Positions 1-8,003 of a stretch of DNA of 64,000 nucleotides are shown here, piece after piece. Origin of the DNA: Martensiomyces pterosporus (Eukaryota; Kickxellomycota; Kickxellomycetes; Kickxellales; Kickxellaceae); assembly GCA_025201845.1 (NCBI GenBank), contig MU603958.1, positions 1-64,000 of the forward strand, written 5' to 3'. The notes under the pieces were generated by a model. It was not told the DNA's origin. It ran no database searches and saw only the letters and a program-made list of their open reading frames with translations. Numbering within the stretch: position 1 is the first letter of the stretch; every line of letters starts with the position of its first letter. The position numbers and the translations under genes are program-made.

Positions 1-695
1 TTCTCCACAAGGCGCTTGATGGCAGAGAAAATATAGGGCTGCTCGTAATAGTTGATATAGGCGCCCAGGTTGTTTCGATAGGGAGCGTGTATATCTGGTA
101 TTCCCTCAGGATTAAGGTTGACAAACGAGGTGTACAGGCGCTCAATCAGCATGCTGTCCACAACGCCGCCGCTGCGTTCCTTGTCAACCAGGGCAATGAC
201 AGCATCAGAAAGGCGAGTATGGATGCGCGCAAACAGACGGCTGTACCACATCTGCACCATAGTCACCTCAATCGGGTACACGTTGCGCGTGGGCTTTGCA
301 CGCAATATCCATCCTTCATTCAGCGGCCTGAATGCCCGGTCAACCACCTTTAATATGCCCGCGTAGTAGCTCCACTCGTCAACATACATCCTTAAGAGAC
401 TCTCGCCAGATGCTTCGTCGGCTTTGGCCAGGAACCCCTCCAGGTAGTCGGTCAAGTAGTCGACAAGCCAGTAGAACAGCTCCTCCTCAAAGTACGATGC
501 AGCTTCGGTAGTCGAGCTGCCAGGGAGGATGGCTGTGTTGGCAAGAATGGCTTCGCTTATCTTTGAGGATATATCCATGTACTCGTCGATGGTGATTCTC
601 GTTGTGTGGTCGACGAAGAGTCTATCCATGTACTCCTCCAGATAGCCAAAGAACGCTGGTGTATTGGCGTCAGGCACAACAGCATCCTGTCCCAT
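1..695 (-). CDS. Cullin, N-terminal part (Cul1/Cdc53-like), 3' end outside window
   Basis: Scaffold of a cullin-RING (SCF-type) E3 ubiquitin ligase. The frame is open from an ATG at 695 to the left edge, about 231 codons. The translation matches the first cullin repeats: an N-terminal stretch with TIDEYMDISSKISEAI, like the EYM-x-LY-TxIYNYC region of Cul1; then a YLTDYLEGFLAKA helix; then RMYVDEWSYYAG...VVDRAFRPLNEGWI, like the cullin EEWxxY...LNxxxxYLNxHW signature; then LSDAVIALVDKERSGG followed by SMLIERLYTSFVNL, like cullin LTDAVLxLIExERxGExI...LI. The start is the first in-frame Met; another short exon upstream is possible. The neddylation site and the RING-binding WHB domain would lie outside the window. 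An F-box/WD40 substrate receptor is encoded at 14-19 kb, but that proximity need not mean anything. The cullin family is clear; the exact member is less certain. Confidence 0.85.
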   Translation of the reverse strand, partial: MGQDAVVPDANTPAFFGYLEEYMDRLFVDHTTRITIDEYMDISSKISEAILANTAILPGSSTTEAASYFEEELFYWLVDYLTDYLEGFLAKADEASGESLLRMYVDEWSYYAGILKVVDRAFRPLNEGWILRAKPTRNVYPIEVTMVQMWYSRLFARIHTRLSDAVIALVDKERSGGVVDSMLIERLYTSFVNLNPEGIPDIHAPYRNNLGAYINYYEQPYIFSAIKRLVE

Positions 696-1432
696 TTTGC
701 GACTGAGTGGAAATGGTGCCATAGACACAGTGCAGCAGGAGGAAAAGGTAAAGTTCGAGTCAAAGCAAGCAACAGCAGCACAGAAAGAAAGGGAAGAGAA
801 AGCAGCTGATGCCCTCCCCTGCCATCGGCGTTGGAGGAGCGGATATTGTCACTGCCTTCATGTACATGCTGCATTGATTTACAGGATCTATTGTAGCTGT
901 GCAAGCACAATCGCCTCTTACACATGTTTGGCTAGTCCAGGACTAGCTCTGATCACGACGGATACACTCAAGAAGTGCTCCCGTTCGTGTGGTGCTCTGA
1001 TGGCTGGTGCAGCAGGCAGTTCTTTACGCATCTGCTGTATCAACTAAAACAGAAGAGTAGCATCAAGCGGTTGAAGGCACTGGGAGGATGCGAGATAAAA
1101 GTGTGATGGGTAAGGCGTGCTGCTCTGGTATCCCTCGAGATTGGGAAATGGCAGGTGTGAACGTGTCAGGGACAAGGCAAAGGATACAGCGGGAGGCACG
1201 CTGCTTTTGCTTGGTCACACGCAGCAAGAATGTCAATTTCCTCCATGCACATGCATGCAGCTGAAGGAAAGCGCAGTGCCAATAACGTGAGCAAGTGTGC
1301 TGAAGCGAGGGCTATGCAGTGCAAGCGAGAAATGCAAGCGCAAGCAGGGTTAGATTACAGCATCAAGAGAGCATCAACAGAAAAATAAATTAACATACAC
1401 CAGAGCTGCCACGGATACAAGCACCACACTAA
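696..1432. other. Intergenic, cullin 5' side and GPCR-like gene 3' side
   Basis: It holds the cullin promoter on the minus strand and the 3' flank of the receptor-like gene. No convincing gene, TATA box or RNA is visible. Short open frames here have no family features. Confidence 0.5.
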
Positions 1433-2947
1433 TTAAATGAGCAGCCGGTTGCCCAGTGCCTCTTCTTCCTCCTCTTTCTCGTCGTGAGTCTGCCACCTCA
1501 GCGAACTATCGTGCATTGGCTCTGGATAGCTGATGTGAGACTGGTACGGCGATGTGGGTCCAAATGAAACAGCATGGGACTGTTGTAGCGGCGACAATGG
1601 CGGCGACGAGTAGGTGCGGCGCGGGATTGTTGGGGCCTGGCTATTTGCTGCCTGCCTCTTCGGCCGCATGAGGCTATGGTGGATAGACCACCGACCCCTG
1701 CTTGCCTTGTCATTGCTCCTGATCGATCCAGCCACTGTGGTAGCTGGAGACAGCGGCGACAGGTCGACGTAGGATGGCTCATCGATTGGTCCAAAGTTCA
1801 GGTTAAGCAGGGTCAGGTTGTCCACATGCGTACTTGTGCTCACTGGCTCCGCTTCGCTTTCAGAGTCCTCATACTTGGCGTTGTGCTTCTCAATAGTCGG
1901 GCTGTCCGGACGCTGCATCGGCACAAATCGCTCTGCCTCAAATGCATTGGCGCCCCACCGCGTTTCCGCAGCATAGAGGGGGTCCTTATGTCTGCTCGCA
2001 GTGTTCCTCCTGCTATACACACTAGTGGCATTCACCGTGGTGTCGATCTGGTACTCGCGCTGCAGCCCATCCCTCTTCAGCTTCCGAATCCAAAACTCCA
2101 GATACCGCTCTCTGCGGAACAGGCAGTTGAAGATCGGGGGACCCATGATGGTCCACCACACGATGTTAACAGCCACATGGTCCAGACTAGTCGTGACGAT
2201 CCTTTGCGTCAAGTTGAACGGGTAATAGGGAGCGGCGAACTCGATCACAGTGGAGTAGATGAGCACGGTGAACACGATGAAGCAGGCAAGCGCCATTTCC
2301 TTGCTCTCGTTGAACGAGCTCTTGATGTTGCGGATCTTCCAGTTGATGAATGCCACAAATAGCCATGTGGCCCAGATGAACGCCAGCAAAGCGCCCTTAA
2401 AGCCGTTTGGATAGAAGCAGGCTTCGAGTTCAGGCACATATCGAATGGTGCTGGTGGGCGACATGAACTGTATGACGATTCCGTAGGCCAGGAGGCATGC
2501 GCAGTAGACCATGAATGGCAGGTAGAAGCCGAATCCAGTGTAGGGAAGGTTGGCGCAGAACACGCGGTACAGCCCGTAGGATCTAAGTGCGAATAGGGCC
2601 GAGATGGCGCATACGCCTAATAGCAGACGCAGCCAAACACCAAACGCCTTGCAGTTCGACAGAACGGGTCCAACCATGTGGATATGGCCGTCAATCAGGT
2701 AGTCTCCCAACTTCCAGGCAATAGCCGAGACATAGGCCGCTGCCATGATCCCCGGGCTCTTGGACTTTATTGGCGGATACTTGCGATTGACCAGCATGTA
2801 TATTACGGCGACCAAGTCGATGAGGTATATGGAGCTAAGGAATATGATCAGGGCCAGGTCGTGCTTTCCAATGGGATCCAGATGGATGCCCAGCGCAGCA
2901 GCAAAGTCCACACGAGCCTGTTCGTGTGGTGTGAGCGAGAACGACAT
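1433..2947 (-). CDS. Seven-helix receptor-like membrane protein (class C GPCR-like)
   Basis: 504 aa. Seven hydrophobic helices lie at about 30-53, 66-85, 101-121, 139-160, 182-203, 217-238 and 255-276, followed by a cytoplasmic tail of about 220 residues rich in Ser, Pro and charge. Two features recall the heptahelical part of class C/GABA-B-like and RGS-type fungal receptors: a short basic loop YPPIKSKSP after helix 1, and SSFNESKEMALACFIVF leading into helix 6 (class C receptors have an FNEAK-type motif there). There is no large extracellular ligand-binding domain, only about 29 residues before helix 1, and no RGS domain in the tail. The likely role is plasma-membrane sensing coupled to G protein, by inference. 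It could instead be an uncharacterised seven-helix transporter-like protein. Confidence 0.6.
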   Translation of the reverse strand: MSFSLTPHEQARVDFAAALGIHLDPIGKHDLALIIFLSSIYLIDLVAVIYMLVNRKYPPIKSKSPGIMAAAYVSAIAWKLGDYLIDGHIHMVGPVLSNCKAFGVWLRLLLGVCAISALFALRSYGLYRVFCANLPYTGFGFYLPFMVYCACLLAYGIVIQFMSPTSTIRYVPELEACFYPNGFKGALLAFIWATWLFVAFINWKIRNIKSSFNESKEMALACFIVFTVLIYSTVIEFAAPYYPFNLTQRIVTTSLDHVAVNIVWWTIMGPPIFNCLFRRERYLEFWIRKLKRDGLQREYQIDTTVNATSVYSRRNTASRHKDPLYAAETRWGANAFEAERFVPMQRPDSPTIEKHNAKYEDSESEAEPVSTSTHVDNLTLLNLNFGPIDEPSYVDLSPLSPATTVAGSIRSNDKASRGRWSIHHSLMRPKRQAANSQAPTIPRRTYSSPPLSPLQQSHAVSFGPTSPYQSHISYPEPMHDSSLRWQTHDEKEEEEEALGNRLLI

Positions 2948-3920
2948 TCCTGAATCTGGGTCTGCGTGTGTTTCTTGGGTGATATACAGGAGGCGCTTGA
3001 GAATTCAAATAGCATACAGCAGAGAAATGGCGTACAGAGTGGAGGCGCTGGCCAGAGACCTTTCTAGCCCAGGCCACAAGACCAGCGAGATAAAAAGGGA
3101 AAATGGAGAGGAGGGAAACTTGCCAGAGGAGCGCACCGTCCATCTCAGCCCACACCAGCGCTCTTAAGAGATGCTTTCGCCTACCAGACAGCATCTATGG
3201 CTTTAGCGCACCCCGTAGGTGGACGATGCGTCAAAGCAGCAGATGCAGCAGTGTTTTCACAAGGATATGCATCAAGTGGACAAATAATTACCAAACCACG
3301 CGCCAAGGCGGGCTGCAAAGGAGCGAGCTTCGGAGCGGCAGGCCCGGAGGGTCGTAGGAATAGGGGAGAGATGCATTTTTCTTGCCCATGTGTCTATGCT
3401 TGCCCAAGGGAGACGTTGCCAATTCAGTCGGCCCAGCCCGAGAGCGGGCAGGTGAACACACTCTGCAGAGGTGCTTGCCTCGCCAATCTCCCTCTCCATT
3501 TCCTTGCTCACATAGCCATGCAGCTTCATATGGGCCGAGTGGATATATAGTGAATCTTCAAACCTGCTTTCCCGCAATGGCAGCGACGGCGGAAGGGTCA
3601 GCTGGCCAGAGCGCTGGTTCAGGCATTTAAGGTCGTGCGTGCAAATCAATTCGAGTCAATGACTCACGCTCGAGTGATCCCGCCGCCTGTGTGCTGCTGC
3701 AGAAATGCCCGCCGCACCGTCATCTTTCATGCGGCATGAAGGAAGGAGATATGCATGTGCCTCGACATGCTGTGCTGCTCGCGAAAAGCCATGTACAAAT
3801 CCGTGTTTGAAACAAAAAACCCAAATGCGTAAGTATAGAAACAGAGGGGGATAAGAGGTATAAGAAAATGGGAGGTGATTACATATAAAGTAGGGTGAGC
3901 TTGGGCGCCACAGGGGGTCT
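2948..3920. other. Intergenic between two minus-strand membrane-protein genes
   Basis: It should contain the promoter of the receptor-like gene and the 3' UTR of the UPF0658 gene. I see no supported coding sequence, RNA or repeat. Confidence 0.5.
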
Positions 3921-4931
3921 CTATCCCTCCAGCGGCATGCGGCGGTCGCCCGCAGCATTGACATAGTAGTCCTGGATCCGCTCCATGTCGCTACGCTTGC
4001 CGCGGGTCATCTCAATGCGCTCCTTCAGCCCATACCCAAAGTTCGCCAGGCACACGACGGCCTGGTACAGCGTGGCCGCAATGACCACCAGCGATATAAT
4101 CGTGTAGTACGTCATCATCGGCCTCTGCTTTGCATACTTTTCCTCTTGCTTGGGGTCATACATCCGCGCACACTTGTACACAAAGTACGCAGTGCTTCCG
4201 CAGAGCATAAAGATGAACGTCCACATGGTGATGTGCGACTCCCTCCTCAGCCCCCAAAACGCCAGGACCAGGACCATCAGCGTAACAGGCACAAGCACAA
4301 CTGTAATGGCAAACTCGGGGTCCGTCGACTTCAAAATCAGAATGATGTACGAGACAGCGAACCCCAGGAAGACAAAAAAGTCCATCTTCAGCAGGAGCAC
4401 CAGCAGCTGGTATCCAACATACATGCGCCTAATCTTCATATCCGCTCCGACGCGCTTGTACATCTCCCAGCCAAACGAGTGGTACAGGAAATACGTCATG
4501 ACGGCGAACACCACGGTCATGAACGCCATGACGCCAATGCTCGCTAGCAGCACGGGCTCAATCCTCGCAAACACGTCGTCGTGCAGCACATTGCTCAGCA
4601 GCCACCCGCGCACCTGGAAATACTGGAAAATCGCCAGCGACATGGCAAACAGGTTGAACACGCAGAACCCGATAATCTGGATGGTGTCGCCGGTCATCAC
4701 TCCGCCGACCATCAGAAACAGCCCGTACACGGAGGCAATAACCAGGAGGAGGAAGTAAATGGCCACACTCTTGTCGCTCGACCAACTCCGGAATACATTC
4801 TCGACGTTCTGCAGGACGATTACCAGAATCGACGTCTCCAGGCCGATAACTGCTAGGGCTTGCATGCCTGCCAGCCAGCAGCACAGCCTGCCCACTAGAG
4901 GCATTTTTTGGAAGCTCTCACTAATGGCCAT
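3921..4931 (-). CDS. UPF0658 Golgi apparatus membrane protein
   Basis: 336 aa from the Met at 4931, chosen because it gives the expected N-terminus directly before the first helix; the frame is open further upstream to 5183, but that stretch is unlike the family. It is polytopic, with about seven or eight hydrophobic segments (roughly 14-41, 54-80, 82-105, 126-150, 170-191, 192-212, 227-246 and 263-290). It carries the features of the fungal UPF0658 family: a W-x-MYKRVGAD-x-xxRRMY block after helix 4, the helix 5 segment LLKMDFFVFLGF, and a basic C-terminal tail after LKERIEMTRGKRS. The biochemical function is not known to me; fission-yeast members localise to Golgi or ER. It is divergently arranged with VPS28, 640 bp apart. 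Confidence 0.8.
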   Translation of the reverse strand: MAISESFQKMPLVGRLCCWLAGMQALAVIGLETSILVIVLQNVENVFRSWSSDKSVAIYFLLLVIASVYGLFLMVGGVMTGDTIQIIGFCVFNLFAMSLAIFQYFQVRGWLLSNVLHDDVFARIEPVLLASIGVMAFMTVVFAVMTYFLYHSFGWEMYKRVGADMKIRRMYVGYQLLVLLLKMDFFVFLGFAVSYIILILKSTDPEFAITVVLVPVTLMVLVLAFWGLRRESHITMWTFIFMLCGSTAYFVYKCARMYDPKQEEKYAKQRPMMTYYTIISLVVIAATLYQAVVCLANFGYGLKERIEMTRGKRSDMERIQDYYVNAAGDRRMPLEG

Positions 4932-5571
4932 TGTTGCTCTTTTTCTCGACGTGCTTGTGGCCACAGAATGAGGCTGCAGTGGGGGACGGGTGGAAAGAGG
5001 AGGGAAATGCGGCTGCTTAAGGAGAAAGGCCAAATCGGCACAAATAAAGCAAAAAGGATGCAGAGGCAGAAAGAGGGAGAAAGCCAGCCAAAGTCTCCCC
5101 CTATTGTGCCTTTTCTCAGCAGGTTGAGCGAGAGTGCGCCCACCGCGTGAGCCCTGGGTGCACATGCCCCATTTATCGGCCAATCACAGCCGCCCCAGGG
5201 TTGTTGATCTGTGTGCTTTTTGGGTGCCGCTTGACTGTGCGGCTGCTGCAGCGAGAGCACATCCGCCACAGCACTCAGGGCGAGATGCGGGCATCTACAG
5301 CGCTGTGTGTGCTGTGGGGCCACCTCGCTCACACGGCGCGGAAAAGGCCCGTGTCTGCAGCTCTGCTGAGTTGCGATTCTCGATGCTGCGCCGGAAATCA
5401 GCACCCTTCACGTGGAGGCGCCCCACAAATCAACCAAGTCTCGTGGCGGTGTTATTGTGGCAGTCTGGCTCTGCGAAAGCCGGGAAAGGCACACCCCTTG
5501 TTACTATCGCTTTTCACATCCGAATACGTGCAGCACAGAGAACTGCAGCGACTGGCACAGACAACACCTCG
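4932..5571. promoter_or_regulatory. Divergent promoter region, UPF0658 gene / VPS28
   Basis: 640 bp between two divergently transcribed genes. It should hold both promoters. I see no TATA box and no extra gene. Confidence 0.5.
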
Positions 5572-6359
5572 ATGACCATGGACGATGTAAGCGCCCTGTT
5601 TGTGATATCCCCCTCCCGGGAGGGAGGCAGTAGCCCAGACAGCGCTTTGCTCGGACTACTACTTCCTGCCGCTACTACCATCCCACATGCTGCTGCCATT
5701 CGCTAATCCGCTGCATCGCATTGGATGAAATGCGTGTTGTGAAAGAGTAGGAAGTAAAGCTGTTCAGCACCTCGACGGAGCGCGAGATGTACGAGAACCT
5801 GGCGGACTTGTACGCGATTATAATGTCTCTGGAGAACCTCGAGCGCTCGTTCATCCGCGACTCCATCTCGCCCTCAGAGTACACCACCGAGTGCTCCAAG
5901 CTCCTGTCGCAGTACAAAACGGTTTCCCAAATCGTGCACAAGCCCGATCTGCGGCAATTCGCGCACACATACAAGCTCAGCTGCGCCGCCGCACTGCACC
6001 GCCTCGAAGTCGGGGTGCCCAGCACCATCGAGCACGAGACCGTGGACATCTCAGGCAACAACGTCAAGCACGTGGCCAAGACGGTGCAGGAGTTCATCAC
6101 GGTGCTGGATGCCCTGAGTCTGGGCATGGCGGCAGTGGACAAGCTGCATCCGCTGCTGGCGGATCTGCTGCAGAGCCTGAACAGCGTGTCGTTTCTGCCG
6201 GCGGACTACAAGTGGAAGGCTAATCTGAGGGATTGGCTGATCGCGCTGAACAAGATGAAGGCCAGCGACGAGCTCGACGAGGACCAGAAGAGGCAGCTGA
6301 CGTTTGAGGTCGAGCAGGCATACGCAGATTTCCACAAGTCGCTGGACTCCAAGGAGTAG
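5572..6359 (+). CDS. VPS28: ESCRT-I subunit Vps28 (two exons)
   Basis: Proposed structure is exon 1 5572-5586 (ATG ACC ATG GAC GAT), intron 5587-5750 (GTAAGC...TAG, 164 bp, with a CTAAT branch-like site at 5704) and exon 2 5751-6359, giving 207 aa. Exon 2 begins EVKLFSTSTEREMYENLADL, which matches the Vps28 start E-V-K-L-Y...EREKYDN, so the splice restores the family N-terminus. Further family signatures are SISPSEYTTECSKLLSQYK, VSFLPADYKWKANL and the C-terminal MKASDELDEDQKRQL four-helix segment that binds ESCRT-II/III partners. The role is sorting of ubiquitinated cargo into multivesicular bodies together with Tsg101/Vps23 and Vps37. Length is normal for the family (about 210-240). The exon 1 start could also be the second Met. 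Confidence 0.9.
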
Positions 6360-7263
6360 CTTTCTCTGTATTTTGTTTTTGTGCGGTATCCTGTTTTGCT
6401 GGAACTTTCTGTTGTTTGCTTTAATTAGTTTGGGTCTAATTTTAGGCGCGTGTGCCTTGCCAAGACGCCCCTCGAGGCAGTGTTTTGGCCTGGATTTACC
6501 TGGGTGTTTGGGATCTTGGCGGAATCTCGCTGTGCCTTCAGATGTGAGAAATGCACTTAGCAAGGCTGGCTGCTGAGCGATAACGCTCCATCCGAACGAC
6601 ACTAGCACTTGCAATCGGCAGCCCGAAATGCATCTGCGTATCTCGCATTCTCCACGAGGCGGATGCTGCATATGGCAGGTGCTGCACGCTGGCGCAGCTC
6701 GTGGTATGGAAGACAGGTGTGAGGTTGGTCCTGGAGGCGGGCGCAGAGCAGAGCAGCACAGCGATGCCTCGCCGATCACCGCCTGCGTTCCCCCATTCAC
6801 GCGCAAACAAAAATGCCTCATTGCATGTGTGGGGATGGACAAAGGCTGCTCAGCGACAGACAGGACCTGTGCTATAATTAAACAGCGAAAGGAGTTTCAT
6901 ACCCATGCGTGGGCGACCGCATTCTGCCTAAGGCGTTCCATGTGGAACTCCTTTGCGCAAATTGCACGCAAATAACCAGTCCCAATGAACGAGCGGCTCT
7001 TTGTGCGGTGCCCAGCACCCAAGCGCTCTCTTTGTCGCGTGTATTCTGGAGACGGTATAAAGGAGCAGACACATGGGCGTCCTTTTTGCTGAGGTGAGTT
7101 CTTTATCCCTTGTGCATTCTCCCTTGGCGACATCCCCCCCATCGCTTCTCGTTTCTCGCTCCACTACAAATAAGCAGGACCGGTTCCTACTATTTGAAAC
7201 ACCACATCTCCCCACATCCTTCCTCCACATCCCACATCCCACATCTCGCCTCACTTCTACGCC
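6360..7263. other. Intergenic with promoter of the small secreted repeat protein
   Basis: About 900 bp containing the 3' UTR of VPS28 and the upstream region of the gene at 7264. Apart from the TATA box I see no gene or RNA. Confidence 0.5.
7056..7062 (+). promoter_or_regulatory. TATA box
   Basis: TATAAAG, 208 bp before the start codon at 7264, inside GC-richer flanks. Confidence 0.6.
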
Positions 7264-7902
7264 ATGCATTCTCGCTCGTACCTCGCTGCTATCTGCCTCC
7301 CTTTCTTCGCTGCCTCCCTGGTGGAGTCGGCTCCCGCGGGCTACTCCGCTGTCCCTCTGCCCTCGGCGCCCGCTAGCTACACGTCGCTCCAGACACCGCC
7401 GGTTCCCACGCCCGTCCTCACCAACACCAGCTTCAACCCGGTGTACAGCCGCCCCACCTCCTCCGCGCAGGCCACGTCTGTTGCCGATGCGAGCAGCTCC
7501 GTCCCACTGTCAAACTTTGTGTCCAAGCCAGCTGGGTACACCACGTATCCTGCCAAGGAATCGGTGGTGCCCACAACCTCGGTTCCCCTGTCGAACTTTG
7601 TGTCCAAGCCAGCTGGGTACACCACGTATCCTGCCGAGGAATCAGCGGTGCCCACAACCTCGGTTCCCCTGTCGAACTTTGCGACCAAGCCAGCCGGCTA
7701 CACCACGTATCCTGCGGTCCCCGAAACCACGGTCCAGTCGTACGCCACCACCAACTCGGTCCCCAGCATGTCGACTGGCGGCCCTGTTCCCACCCCGGCG
7801 TACTCCACCCTGCCCATGACCACCGTGCAGTCGTACTCCACCAGCGCCGGAGCCCCTGCTACCACCACCACGCACACCAAGGCACACCGCTGCCGGGCCT
7901 AA
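7264..7902 (+). CDS. Small secreted Ser/Thr/Pro-rich repeat protein
   Basis: 212 aa. A signal peptide of about 22 residues ends near SLVESA. The mature chain is built from low-complexity S, T, P, V, Y and A. In the centre, three imperfect tandem units of about 28 residues share the core VPLSNFVSKPAGYTTYPA, followed by degenerate copies with TTVQSYATT/S. There is no GPI signal; the C-terminus is the basic THTKAHRCRA. A TATA box (7056) and a polyadenylation signal (7957) frame it as a real transcription unit. It is likely a secreted or wall-associated O-mannosylated protein. No family is recognised and no enzymatic motif is seen. Confidence 0.75.
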   Translation: MHSRSYLAAICLPFFAASLVESAPAGYSAVPLPSAPASYTSLQTPPVPTPVLTNTSFNPVYSRPTSSAQATSVADASSSVPLSNFVSKPAGYTTYPAKESVVPTTSVPLSNFVSKPAGYTTYPAEESAVPTTSVPLSNFATKPAGYTTYPAVPETTVQSYATTNSVPSMSTGGPVPTPAYSTLPMTTVQSYSTSAGAPATTTTHTKAHRCRA

Positions 7903-7956
7903 TCAACATATTTCCATTTAATGTCTCTTTTTTATTTTGAAGCCCGCACTGTGCCA

Positions 7957-7962
7957 AATAAA
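7957..7962 (+). terminator. Polyadenylation signal
   Basis: AATAAA, 55 bp after the stop of the secreted repeat protein and 42 bp before the convergent MED17 gene ends. Confidence 0.55.
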
Positions 7963-8003
7963 CACTGATGACATTCCTCAGCACCTCAAAAAAAGCGCGC
8001 CAG

